Below, one piece after another: positions 50,706 through 59,430 of a DNA stretch of 64,000 nucleotides (the stretch's first letter is position 1; each line of letters opens with the position of its first letter). This DNA comes from CAYYWP01 sp050176585. GTDB taxonomy: Bacteria > Desulfobacterota > Binatia > HRBIN30 > CADEER01. Location: NCBI GenBank assembly GCA_050176585.1, contig JBFXHX010000021.1, positions 4,130-68,129 of the forward strand, in the 5' to 3' direction. The notes beneath the pieces are model-generated. The model did no database searches. It was given only the letters and a program-made list of their open reading frames with translations, and was not told the DNA's origin. The position numbers and the translations under genes were made by a program.

Positions 50706-51685
50706 CGCTCTGGATCGCCGGGAATCAGCGGCCCGTTCGTACCGGGCGCCGGCCGCGTCGCGCGAAAGGTGCGGATCCAGTCGTCGATCTGCCGCTTGAA
50801 CTCCTCCGGTTCGATGAAGCCGTCGATCCGCAGTGCGCCGAAGAAATGGCCGATGCCCTTGCCGACGCTGCGCGCCGGTATCTCATAGCGCAGCGCGAAC
50901 GGCGGGGTGAACGGGCCCCAGTTGGCCCCACTCAGCACGCCACAGAGCACGTCGACCATGGCCGCCAGCGCATAGCCCTTGTGTCCCGAGCGCTCGCGGT
51001 CGCTCCCCAGCGGCAGCAGCGCGCCGCCCTCGACCATCGCCTGCGGGCTGGTCGTGACGCGGCCGTCGCGATCGATGGCCCACCCCGACGGAATTTGCTC
51101 GCCGCGGCGCTGCGCGATCTCGATCTTGCCGAATGCCGCCGCGCAGGTGGCCATATCGATGACGATCGGCGGTTCTTCGTGCCCGGGAAATGCGATGGCG
51201 ATCGGGTTCGTACCGAGCATTCGCTCGGCGCCCCAGAGCGGCGCGACGAGGCTCGTCGAATTCGTCATGGACCAGCCGATGAGATCGCGCTGGAGCGCTT
51301 CCAGCACGTAATAGCCGGCGATGCCGTAGTGATTGGTATTGCGCACGCCCACCCAGCCAGATCCGACGCGCTCCGCCTTGTCCATCGCGATCGCGTTGGC
51401 GCGCGGACCGATCACCAGGCCGAGGCCGTTGTCTCCGTCGACGGTCGCCGTGCTCGGCGTTTCGCGATCAATCCGCAGCTGCGGCCGCGGATTGATCCGT
51501 CCCATCTCGAGCAGGTCGAAGTACGTGCGCAAGCGCGCCACGCCATGCGAGTCGATGCCGCGCAGGTCGGCGCACAGCAAGACGTCGGCGGCCAGCGCGG
51601 CGTCTCCGGTGGGCACGTCGAAGTGGCGAAAGACGGCGGTCGCAAACTCGCGGAGTCGCTCCGCGGGATACCAACGCAGATCCAT
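50603..51685 (-). CDS. Ldh-family (malate/L-lactate-type) NAD(P)-dependent dehydrogenase
   Basis: A 360-residue member of the LDH2/MDH2 family, distinct from classic Rossmann lactate dehydrogenases. Family motifs RGIDSHGVARL, VGVRNTNHYGIAGYY, GTNPIAIAFPG and SGHKGYALAAMVDVLCG are all present. Substrates in this family range over malate, sulfolactate, ureidoglycolate and cyclic imines, so the substrate cannot be read. The 3' end overlaps the convergent YCF48 gene. It follows the Rieske gene at 51756 by 70 bases on the same strand. Confidence 0.92.
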   Translation of the reverse strand: MDLRWYPAERLREFATAVFRHFDVPTGDAALAADVLLCADLRGIDSHGVARLRTYFDLLEMGRINPRPQLRIDRETPSTATVDGDNGLGLVIGPRANAIAMDKAERVGSGWVGVRNTNHYGIAGYYVLEALQRDLIGWSMTNSTSLVAPLWGAERMLGTNPIAIAFPGHEEPPIVIDMATCAAAFGKIEIAQRRGEQIPSGWAIDRDGRVTTSPQAMVEGGALLPLGSDRERSGHKGYALAAMVDVLCGVLSGANWGPFTPPFALRYEIPARSVGKGIGHFFGALRIDGFIEPEEFKRQIDDWIRTFRATRPAPGTNGPLIPGDPERQSEAERAVTGIPLLRAVVDDLRDISARTGIPFD

Positions 51686-51755
51686 GTGCTATCCGACGGG
51701 CGCTCGCCCGGCCGCCCACCGCCTATCGGCCAAGCGGACCGAGCCGGCGCCGCGA

Positions 51756-52973
51756 TCACGCGGTCAGCTGCCGCGCCACCCAGAGTGCGTAATCGCGATT
51801 GTGTCCCTCGAGCTTGCTGTACTTGCCGCTGGTCGCATGCTCGCTCTCGAGACCGCGCTGCACGGCGGCGCAGACTCGGGTGTCCTCGCCGTTGAAGAGT
51901 TCGGCGTACTTTTCAATCTCGCCGAGCTTTTGGGTGAACTCCGGGTCCTCGAGCACGTGCGGCGGTACCATGTACTCGAGCGTCATGTGGAGCCGGCCAG
52001 GGCCGAGCGGGAACACGCGCATGTACAGGCCGAGATCGGGGCTCGGGAACACCCAGAAGTTGGGCAAGACATAGAAGAGGCACAGGTTCAGCCGCTGGTT
52101 CTCGGTCAGTCCGGTGAGCGGCTTGAACAGCGTCCTGATCACCGGCAGTCCGTCTGGCCCGGTGACGATGTTGTTTTCACCGGCGCGGCACCAGATCAGC
52201 GTGTAGTGGCCGTTGTTCGGCGAGTCCCAGGCCCCGAGCCCGGGATAATCCCGCTCGAACGTGCCGCGGTGAATGCCGATATGGTGATAGCAGTCCCCGT
52301 TGTCCTGAAAGACCTTCCAGTCCCACGGCAGCTCGCCGAAGTCCTGGCTCTTCACGACCCTCCACTCGGGAAGGTTGAACTCCTTGAGCTCCGCCGCAAG
52401 CGGCGCGAGCCGCGGCTCCAGCGGCTCTGCGTGTCCATCCAAGTTGACGTACACGAATCCCTGCCACACTTCGTGGCGGATCGACGCCAACCGAATGTCC
52501 GCCTTGTCGAAGCCGGGGGTCTCATCCATGCCGGGCGCGCCGCGCAGCGTGCCATCGAGGTTGTACACCCACGCATGGTACGGACAGGTAAGCCATTTGG
52601 CGTTGCCGCTGCCGGTGCAGACTTCCATCCACCGGTGCCGGCAGACGCGGGACAGGACCCGCAGCTCCCCATCGCGGTCGCGCAGCATGACCAGCGGCTC
52701 GCCCACGACGTCGGCGGTCAGGTAATCCCCCGGCTTGGACACTTGGTCGGCGCGTCCGATCAGGACCCAGCCCGCCCGGAAGATTTTCTCCTTTTCGAGC
52801 TCGAAGATCTCTGGCGAGCGGAACGCGTGCGGCGGGAGCGACTGCCACTCCGCGTTGCCGCTCTCGACCATGGCGCGCATCGCTTCCAGGGTCGCCTCGG
52901 TTTCGGCTGAATACGCACGGCCGGCGCGCGCCGGCGCAGTCGCAGCCGAGGTCGCGACAGAGGCACGAGACAT
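51756..52973 (-). CDS. Rieske non-haem iron oxygenase alpha subunit (first of three)
   Basis: A 405-residue oxygenase component. The Rieske [2Fe-2S] ligands are Cys111, His113, Cys130 and His133 (CRHRWMEVC and CPYHAW). The mononuclear iron site is Asp227-x2-His230-x4-His235 in DNGDCYHHIGIH. The usual CxHRG motif reads CRHRWM, a variant shared with the gene at 56523. No beta subunit, ferredoxin or reductase gene lies nearby, so it is an alpha-only oxygenase or relies on electron donors encoded elsewhere. Start ATG at 52973 with GGGAGAA upstream. It follows the SDR gene by about 40 bases. Substrate unknown. Confidence 0.94.
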   Translation of the reverse strand: MSRASVATSAATAPARAGRAYSAETEATLEAMRAMVESGNAEWQSLPPHAFRSPEIFELEKEKIFRAGWVLIGRADQVSKPGDYLTADVVGEPLVMLRDRDGELRVLSRVCRHRWMEVCTGSGNAKWLTCPYHAWVYNLDGTLRGAPGMDETPGFDKADIRLASIRHEVWQGFVYVNLDGHAEPLEPRLAPLAAELKEFNLPEWRVVKSQDFGELPWDWKVFQDNGDCYHHIGIHRGTFERDYPGLGAWDSPNNGHYTLIWCRAGENNIVTGPDGLPVIRTLFKPLTGLTENQRLNLCLFYVLPNFWVFPSPDLGLYMRVFPLGPGRLHMTLEYMVPPHVLEDPEFTQKLGEIEKYAELFNGEDTRVCAAVQRGLESEHATSGKYSKLEGHNRDYALWVARQLTA

Positions 52974-53013
52974 CGGGTTCTCCCTTGTGAGTGGGTGCTC
53001 GGCCGCTGCCAGC

Positions 53014-53775
53014 TCAAATGATGGTGCGGCCGCCGTCGACCAACAGCGTATGGCCGACGACCATGCTCGCCTCCGGCGACGCCAGGTACAGGACGGCTGG
53101 CACCAGCTCGGAGAGCTTGCCAATGCGTCCGACGGGCACGCCGGCGAGCGTGGCGGCCAAATTTTCGGGCACCGACATGTATTCGGCGACCATCGGCGTG
53201 TCGAAATCGCAAGGCGCGACCGCATTGACGTGCACGCCGGATTTCACCAACTCGACCGCGAACACCTTCGTGATGGCCACCACGCCGGCCTTGCTGGCGC
53301 AGTATGCCACCTCTGTCGGCACGGCGTTGAATGCGTCGACCGAGGCGATGTTGACGATCCGGCCATAACCCCGGTGCGCCATCGCCTTGCCCACCTCGCG
53401 GCAGTACAGGAACGTGCCGGTGAGATTGGTCGCGATGGTGTCGTCCCAGTCGTCGTCGCTGGTCTCGATGGCGGGCACAAAGCGGACGATGCCGGCGGAA
53501 TTGACCAGGATGTCGATCTGCCCGAAGCGGTCGAGCGTCGCCTTCGTGGAGCTGCGCACGTCTTCGCGCCGGCGGACATCGGCGCGCAGCCCGAGCGCGC
53601 CCACGCCTTCGGCGGCGATCGCGTCACGCACGCGGGCGAGCCGCGTTTCATCGCGCCCGACCACGGCGACGTTCGCGCCGGCTTTCGCCAGGCCGAGCGC
53701 GACCGCTTCACCGATGCCGCTGGTGGCGCCCGTCACGAGCGCAGTCTGCCCAGAGAAGTTGAATGTGATAGCCAC
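53014..53775 (-). CDS. Short-chain dehydrogenase/reductase
   Basis: A classical SDR of 253 residues. NAD(P)-binding TGATSGIGE (16-23), NSAG near 92, catalytic Ser145, Tyr158 and Lys162 (AYCASK), and VNAVAPCDFDTPM. Probably oxidises a hydroxyl or dihydrodiol intermediate produced by the adjacent oxygenase. It starts 189 bases from the divergent CoA-transferase gene; the shared region carries an ATATCGATAT palindrome (53860-53869) and TTGACC on the minus strand (53853-53858). Confidence 0.94.
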   Translation of the reverse strand: MAITFNFSGQTALVTGATSGIGEAVALGLAKAGANVAVVGRDETRLARVRDAIAAEGVGALGLRADVRRREDVRSSTKATLDRFGQIDILVNSAGIVRFVPAIETSDDDWDDTIATNLTGTFLYCREVGKAMAHRGYGRIVNIASVDAFNAVPTEVAYCASKAGVVAITKVFAVELVKSGVHVNAVAPCDFDTPMVAEYMSVPENLAATLAGVPVGRIGKLSELVPAVLYLASPEASMVVGHTLLVDGGRTII

Positions 53776-53964
53776 TGTGGGATCTCCGTGATTCTCGCGG
53801 CCACAGGCCCGGCGATAGATGAGCGAAGGCCTCGTAGCAGGTGCCGCGTCGCTCGGTCAATATCGATATCCACCGCCGGTCCGCCACTCGGGCGGGCCCT
53901 GGGCGGCGCACGCTTCCGCGGTGGGGGTGTGGCCACGCAACAACGGACAGTCTATCTACGCACC

Positions 53965-55161
53965 ATGCCGTCGACGAAAACGCAGGTTCTGGCCGGTGTG
54001 CGCGTTCTCGAGCTCGGACAGCTCATCGCAGGACCGTTTTGCGGGAAGATTCTCGGCGAGTTCGGCGCCGACGTGATCAAGATCGAGCCACCCGGCCAGG
54101 GCGATCCGCTCCGCGCATGGCGCATGCTGAAAGACGGAACGTCGGTATGGTGGCAGGTGCAGTCGCGCAACAAGCGCTCGGTGACCCTCGACCTGCGCTC
54201 TCCCGAAGGGCAGGACGTCTGCCGCGCCCTGGCGGGCGAGGCGGATGTGCTGATCGAGAACTTCCGCCCCGGCACGCTCGAGGGCTGGGGGCTCGGCTGG
54301 GAGCAACTCTCGGCGCTCAACCCGAACCTCGTGATGCTGCGCCTCTCCGGCTATGGACAGGACGGTCCGTACCGCGATCGGCCGGGTTTCGGCGTGATCG
54401 GCGAAGCGATGGGCGGGCTGCGCTATCTCACGGGTGAACCGGGCCGCGTGCCGGTGCGGGTGGGCGTCAGCATCGGCGATACGATTGCCGCGCTGCACGG
54501 CGCGATCGGCGTGCTCCTGGCCCTCTATCATCGCAAGGTCAACGGGGGCCCGGGCCAGGTGATCGACGTCGCGTTGTACGAGGCGGTGTTCAACTGCATG
54601 GAGAGCTTGCTGCCCGAATACAGCGCGTTCGGAGCAATCCGCGAGCCCGCCGGCAGCGCGTTGCCCGGTATCGCCCCCAGCAACGCGTATGCGTGCGCCG
54701 ACGGACACGTGCTCATCGGCGGCAACGGCGACAGCATCTTCAAGCGGCTCATGCAGGTGATCGGGAGACAGGACCTCGGCGCGGATCCGGGTCTCGGCAC
54801 GAATGACGGCCGCGTCGCCCGCGTCGGCGAGATCGACGCCGCGATCAGCGCTTGGACGCAGAGCCGCGGCGTGACGGAGGTGCTCGACCACCTCAATGCG
54901 GCGCACGTCCCCTGCGGCCGCATCTACTCGGCGAAAGACATCGCCGAGGACCCGCATTACCGCGCACGCGACATGATTTGCCGCGTCACCACGCGCGACG
55001 GCTATGAGCTCGACGTGCCCGGCATCGTGCCCAAGCTGTCCGCGACCCCGGGAGAGATCCGCCACGCGGCGCCCGCGCTGGGCGCCGATACAGACGCCGT
55101 GCTCAGCGAGCTCGTCGGCTGCGACGCGCTCGCGGCACTGCGCGCCAAGAAGGTCGTATAG
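53965..55161 (+). CDS. CaiB/BaiF-family (type III) CoA-transferase
   Basis: Moves CoA between organic acids; cytoplasmic, 398 residues. Family motifs visible: VRVLELGQLIAGPFCGKILGE-type start, GADVIKIEPP, NKRSVTLDLRS, LIENFRPGTLEGWGLG, YGQDGPYRDRPGF and GVSIGDTIAALH, where the Asp is the catalytic residue. The ATG at 53965 removes a long spurious upstream frame. The TAG overlaps the GTG ATG start region of the next gene, so it is coupled to the HMG-CoA lyase-like gene. Together they suggest CoA activation followed by C-C cleavage of an acyl-CoA. Confidence 0.94.
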   Translation: MPSTKTQVLAGVRVLELGQLIAGPFCGKILGEFGADVIKIEPPGQGDPLRAWRMLKDGTSVWWQVQSRNKRSVTLDLRSPEGQDVCRALAGEADVLIENFRPGTLEGWGLGWEQLSALNPNLVMLRLSGYGQDGPYRDRPGFGVIGEAMGGLRYLTGEPGRVPVRVGVSIGDTIAALHGAIGVLLALYHRKVNGGPGQVIDVALYEAVFNCMESLLPEYSAFGAIREPAGSALPGIAPSNAYACADGHVLIGGNGDSIFKRLMQVIGRQDLGADPGLGTNDGRVARVGEIDAAISAWTQSRGVTEVLDHLNAAHVPCGRIYSAKDIAEDPHYRARDMICRVTTRDGYELDVPGIVPKLSATPGEIRHAAPALGADTDAVLSELVGCDALAALRAKKVV

Positions 55162-55163
55162 TG

Positions 55164-56081
55164 ATGGGACGCCGCGTGTATATTCAGGAAGTCGCCCCGC
55201 GCGACGGGTTTCAGGCCGAATCGATGTTCATCGAAACCGGCCGCAAAGTGGCGCTCATCGATGCGCTGTCGCGCTGCGGCCTCGCGAAGATCGAGGTCAC
55301 GTCCTTCACCTCGCCGCGGGCGATCCCGGCCTTGCGCGACGCTGAGGACGTCATGGCGCGGATCACGCGTGTGCCCGGCGTCTCGTATACTGTGCTCGTG
55401 CCGAACGTCCGCGGCGGCGAGCGCGCCGCCGCGTGCCGCCCCGACGAGTTCAACCTCGTGATGTCGGCCAGCGAGGCGCACAACGCGTCCAACCTGCGCT
55501 TGACACGCGAGCAGTCGTTCAGCGAGCTCGAGCGGGTGATCGCGCTGGCCCACGCACACGGCATCGCGGTGAACGTCTCGCTCTCCTGCTCGTTCGGCTG
55601 TCCGTTCGAGGGCGATGTGCCGGCCGACGCGGTGCTCGACTGGTGCCGCCGCTTTGCCGAGCTCGGCGTCGCCGGCATGTCGCTCTGCGACACCACCGGG
55701 ATGGCGTACCCGACCCAGGTGCGCGCGCTCTGTTCCGAATTCCGCTCCCGATTCCCCGCGGTTCAGCTCACGCTGCACGTGCACAACACGCGGGGCATGG
55801 GCTTGGCCAACGCGCTCGAGGCGCTCGCGGCCGGCGTCGACCGCTTCGATGCGTCGCTCGGCGGCCTCGGCGGATGCCCCTACGCGCCCGGCGCCACGGG
55901 CAACGTGTGCACCGAGGACCTCGTGCACATGCTCGACCTGATCGGTTGCGCAACTGGGGTCGACCTCCCCGCCCTCCTCGACTGCTCGCGGCAGCTGCCG
56001 GCGCTGGTCGGCCACGACGTACCCGGCCAGGTCGTGAAGGCTGGCCGCCGCCTCGATCCCCCCAGGGCCGCGACTGCGTAA
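55164..56081 (+). CDS. Hydroxymethylglutaryl-CoA lyase-like enzyme
   Basis: A DRE-TIM aldolase-like lyase of 305 residues. APRDGFQAES carries the Arg-Asp metal/substrate motif, HVHNTRGMGLAN the two metal histidines, and GGCPYAPGATGNV the catalytic cysteine loop. HMG-CoA lyases give acetoacetate and acetyl-CoA, but homologues next to CaiB-type transferases cleave related 3-hydroxyacyl-CoAs (for example citramalyl-CoA), so the natural substrate is open. It overlaps the CoA-transferase stop (TAGTGATG). A 441-base gap follows. Confidence 0.92.
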   Translation: MGRRVYIQEVAPRDGFQAESMFIETGRKVALIDALSRCGLAKIEVTSFTSPRAIPALRDAEDVMARITRVPGVSYTVLVPNVRGGERAAACRPDEFNLVMSASEAHNASNLRLTREQSFSELERVIALAHAHGIAVNVSLSCSFGCPFEGDVPADAVLDWCRRFAELGVAGMSLCDTTGMAYPTQVRALCSEFRSRFPAVQLTLHVHNTRGMGLANALEALAAGVDRFDASLGGLGGCPYAPGATGNVCTEDLVHMLDLIGCATGVDLPALLDCSRQLPALVGHDVPGQVVKAGRRLDPPRAATA

Positions 56082-56522
56082 TGCACCGCTCCGCTGCGTC
56101 GGTTTACGGGCTCTGTGCCACGGCGCAACCTGTCCGCGAACGCTCGCGGCAACCGCGTGTGCGTCAAGCGCGCGGCGCAACGCTTCTATGCGCCCGACGG
56201 TGGCTGTGGCGGCCCGGCGCGCGAAGCGCGCCTTCTTCGTCGCCCCGCCGGATATAGCCGCGGCACCTGGCATCGCGCAGCGATGCCCGGGTGGAAACAG
56301 GCGCAGACCGGCGCGGGCACAGGTCCCGCGGATACATCGAATCGGAAGTGGCGGCCGCCATCGCGCAGCGTCGCTCGTCGCGGACGCGCGGCAGAACCCC
56401 ACCGCTCCGCACCGCCCGACCCGGCACAGGTCCAGGAGATATTCCGGAGGCGGTGGCCGTCCACTGTGGACGGACGCGCTGGATTGTGGATCAGTAGCAC
56501 GTGACGAGGGAGGAGTGATGCG
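56082..56522. other. Intergenic region upstream of the second Rieske oxygenase gene
   Basis: No frame with coding character. It carries the 17-bp palindrome at 56457-56473; nothing else is identifiable. Confidence 0.5.
56457..56473. promoter_or_regulatory. 17-bp perfect palindrome, operator candidate
   Basis: CCGTCCAC, one central T, GTGGACGG. It lies 50 bases before the ATG of the Rieske gene at 56523, the right place for repressor or activator binding. I see no second copy near the other two Rieske genes and no transcription-factor gene in the window. Confidence 0.45.
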
Positions 56523-57743
56523 ATGAACGATCGAGCGCCGCTGCCCGCACGCGCCGAACGCGAGTCTGCTCTTCAGCGCACCCGCCATGCTCTGCCGGCC
56601 ATCCTCAGCGAGTTGGGCGAGATCGCGGCATCCGGCAACGCGGAACAGAAGACATTACCGCCCGACGTGTACGATTGTGCGGACTTGTTCGAGCTCGAGT
56701 GTGAGCGCATCTTCCGCCCCGGGTGGCTCCTGATGGGCCGCGCGGATCAGGTGGCATCGCCGGGCGATTTCATGTCGGTCGACGTGATCGGCGAGCCGCT
56801 GGTCCTCACCCGCGACATGCGCGGCGAGCTGCACGTGTTCTCGCGCATCTGTCGCCACCGCTGGATGCCCATCTGCCAGGGCAGCGGCAACGCGACGGCG
56901 CTCGAGTGCCCGTACCACGCGTGGACATACGAGCTCGACGGCCGGCTGCGCGGCGCGCCCGAAATGACGGACTCAGTGTCGTTTCGGCGCAACGAGCGCG
57001 GCCTGATCCCGATCCGGCACGAGGTCTGGGAGGGGTTCGTCTTCGTGAATCTGGACGGCCGTGCGGAACCGCTCGCGCCCCGGCTCGAACCATTGCTGGA
57101 GGAGCTCAAGGAGTTCCGGCTCTCCGAATGCGTGACGGTCGCGTCGCGCGACTACGGCGAGCAGCCGTGGGACTGGAAAGTCGCGCAGGACAACGGCGAC
57201 TGCTACCACCACATCGGCCTGCACCGAAAAACGGCGCAATGGCTCTGGCCGATTCAAAAAATCTGGTACCGCCCTGATAACGGCCACTACGCCCTGAACG
57301 GTTGCGGGACGGCACCGGACGCACTGGTGACCGCAGAGGATGGCCGGCCGGTGATGCCGGGGCTCTTTCAGCCGTTGCCGGGTCTCACCGCGCACCAGCG
57401 CGAGAACCTGTACCTCGTGTTCATCTACCCCAACTACTGGATTGGGCCGGGGCCCGACCAAACCCTCGTCACCCGCATGTTTCCGGTGGGGCCGGGCCGC
57501 GTGCGCTTCTACACGGACATCCTCTTCCATCGCAGCAATCTCGACCATCCCGAGCTGCAGGCGAAGATCGACGAGGCGAAGCGGTTCTGGTTCGAGATCA
57601 ACGACGAGGACTTCTACGCCCACACGGCGGTGCAACAGGCCGCCAGGAGCCGCTTCGCCGACAGGGGCCCGTTGAGCTCGAAGGAAGACTACGTCCGCGC
57701 CTTCGCGAAATGGTATGCCCAGCAAATCAGCGCGGCGCGCTGA
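56523..57743 (+). CDS. Rieske non-haem iron oxygenase alpha subunit (second of three)
   Basis: A 406-residue paralogue of the product of 51756-52973; long stretches align (GRADQV, HRWM, CPYHAW, LKEF, PWDWKV, QDNGDCYHHIG). Rieske ligands Cys110, His112, Cys129, His132; iron site Asp226, His229, His234. Start ATG after GGAGGAG. It stands alone on the plus strand, with the glyoxalase gene about 280 bases downstream. No partner components nearby. Confidence 0.94.
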   Translation: MNDRAPLPARAERESALQRTRHALPAILSELGEIAASGNAEQKTLPPDVYDCADLFELECERIFRPGWLLMGRADQVASPGDFMSVDVIGEPLVLTRDMRGELHVFSRICRHRWMPICQGSGNATALECPYHAWTYELDGRLRGAPEMTDSVSFRRNERGLIPIRHEVWEGFVFVNLDGRAEPLAPRLEPLLEELKEFRLSECVTVASRDYGEQPWDWKVAQDNGDCYHHIGLHRKTAQWLWPIQKIWYRPDNGHYALNGCGTAPDALVTAEDGRPVMPGLFQPLPGLTAHQRENLYLVFIYPNYWIGPGPDQTLVTRMFPVGPGRVRFYTDILFHRSNLDHPELQAKIDEAKRFWFEINDEDFYAHTAVQQAARSRFADRGPLSSKEDYVRAFAKWYAQQISAAR

Positions 57744-58022
57744 AGGCGCCGTTCCCGCGCGGACTCTATGCCGGCCGGCGATGGTCTCGCCGCCGTGGCC
57801 CGGCGCCCGCACATGTGGGAACGCGACCTCTGCCCCTGCGGAAAATTTCGTCGCTCACGTCGACGATGGCGGCCGGCACGACTTCCAGGTCGGCCACGCT
57901 CGCGCGGTCAAAGGGTCACCTCGCCCGCTCAAGTTGACCGATGCCACCCCCCGGGTTAGGAACGGCGCCAAACGCCAACACGCCGCTCGCGAGAGCGCGC
58001 TGATACAGCCGGAGCGAAAGTG

Positions 58023-58418
58023 ATGCGCATCCTCCACACGATGCTTCGGGTCGGCGACCTCGACCGGTCGCTCGCCTTCTACTGTGACGTCCTCGGCATG
58101 CGGTTACTCCGCAAAAAGGACTATCCGGGGGGGCGGTTCACGCTGGCGTTCGTCGGGTACGGCGCCGAAGACGACACCACTGTGCTCGAGCTGACCCACA
58201 ACTGGGACACGAGCTCCTACGATCTCGGCAAGGGGTACGGCCACGTGGCGATCGGGCTGGACGACATCTATGCGGCGTGTGACCAGTACCGGAAGAAAGG
58301 CGCCAAAATCGTCCGCGAGCCCGGCCCAATGGCGCACGGCGCCACCGAGATCGCGTTCCTCGAAGATCCGGATGGCTATAAGGTCGAGCTGATCCAGCTC
58401 CGCGGGCGCGAAGATTGA
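58023..58418 (+). CDS. gloA: Lactoylglutathione lyase (glyoxalase I)-like
   Basis: A 131-residue VOC-fold enzyme. The four metal ligands of Escherichia coli GloA are at the same positions: His5 (MRILHTMLRV), Glu56 (VLELTHNWD), His74 (GYGHVAIG) and Glu122 (VELIQL). So it most likely detoxifies methylglyoxal with glutathione, although related VOC lyases exist. Start ATG at 58023; a GTG three bases earlier is also in frame. Converges with the amidase gene. Confidence 0.93.
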   Translation: MRILHTMLRVGDLDRSLAFYCDVLGMRLLRKKDYPGGRFTLAFVGYGAEDDTTVLELTHNWDTSSYDLGKGYGHVAIGLDDIYAACDQYRKKGAKIVREPGPMAHGATEIAFLEDPDGYKVELIQLRGRED

Positions 58419-58453
58419 GCGCGTCCGGCCGGGAGACCGCGCACCGACGCCGA

Positions 58454-58474
58454 GGCCCCTAGACGCCAGGGGCC
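58454..58474. terminator. Hairpin between convergent glyoxalase and amidase genes
   Basis: GGCCCCT and AGGGGCC, 7 bp with a seven-base loop, just beyond the amidase stop (58476) and 36 bases past the glyoxalase stop. Symmetric, so it may serve both genes; there is no T-run. Confidence 0.45.
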
Positions 58475-58475
58475 C

Positions 58476-59426
58476 CTACTGGTTCGGCCAGCCCGGGCCC
58501 TCCACCAGCGCGCGGGCGCGGGCGGGGTCTCCGACCCATAAGCGGTAGAAGTCGAGCGGGCACTCCGCCACGCCGCCCGGTACGGCCGTATAGCCGCGAT
58601 GCAGCAGGTTGAAAGAGTGATTCTCCGAACGCCAGTGGCGACGAGCGTCCCGGATCGCCGAGATCGAGAGTAGCGCGTACTGCACTTCGCCGGGTGCGCT
58701 GCCGCACGCGGCGAGCAGCCGGCCGTCGAAATCGACGATGCAGGAATCACCGAAATACGAGTATTGCAAATCCCGTCCGGCGAGGTTCGCGACTGCGACG
58801 TACGAGAGGTTGTCGAGCGCGCGCACCTGCGCGACCATCCGCTGCTGCTCGCGGTTGGGATACATGTACCCCTGGATGCGGACGACGAGCTCGGCGCCCT
58901 TCGCCACGACATCGCGGACGATCTCCGGCTGGTCGCCGTCGTAACAGATGATCGGCGCGATACGCAGGCCCTTCGGGCCCACTGCTACCGCGGTGCGGTC
59001 GCCCGGGAACCACGGCTCCAATGGGCACCATGGCACGAGCTTGCGGTACTTCAGGGCGATGTCGCCATTCGCGTCGATCACGACACAGGTGTTGAACGGA
59101 TTGCCGGCGGGATTGTGCTCACCGGTGAGCGAGAAGACGCCCCACACGCGGTTGCGCCGGCACGCCTCCGCGAAGATGTCCGTTTCCGGCCCTGGACAGT
59201 CTGCGGTGAGCTCGCGCCAGCGGTCCGGATGGAAGCCCTGCGTGCTGTATTCGGGGAATGCGATGAGATCGAGGCCCGGATACCCGCGCTTCGCGGCGCC
59301 GATATAGTGCGCGAGGTTGCGGCAGTTTTCGAGCACTGCAGCACGGGTCTCGAGCACTGGCGCAGGATAGTTCACCACCGCCACCCCGACGGTATCGGGA
59401 GAAGAGAACACCGTGCCGACGGGCAT
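58476..59426 (-). CDS. Carbon-nitrogen hydrolase, formamidase/aliphatic amidase-like
   Basis: A 316-residue nitrilase-superfamily enzyme with the triad Glu59 (FPEYSTQG), Lys129 (KYRKLVPWCPLEPWFPGD) and Cys161 (IICYDGDQPEI). The PWCPLEPWFPGD loop is the form found in formamidases and aliphatic amidases. It would release ammonia and an acid from a small amide. Start ATG 59426 lies four bases after the stop of the third Rieske gene, so the pair forms an operon, suggesting the oxygenase substrate contains or yields an amide. Confidence 0.93.
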   Translation of the reverse strand: MPVGTVFSSPDTVGVAVVNYPAPVLETRAAVLENCRNLAHYIGAAKRGYPGLDLIAFPEYSTQGFHPDRWRELTADCPGPETDIFAEACRRNRVWGVFSLTGEHNPAGNPFNTCVVIDANGDIALKYRKLVPWCPLEPWFPGDRTAVAVGPKGLRIAPIICYDGDQPEIVRDVVAKGAELVVRIQGYMYPNREQQRMVAQVRALDNLSYVAVANLAGRDLQYSYFGDSCIVDFDGRLLAACGSAPGEVQYALLSISAIRDARRHWRSENHSFNLLHRGYTAVPGGVAECPLDFYRLWVGDPARARALVEGPGWPNQ

Positions 59427-59430
59427 AGCG

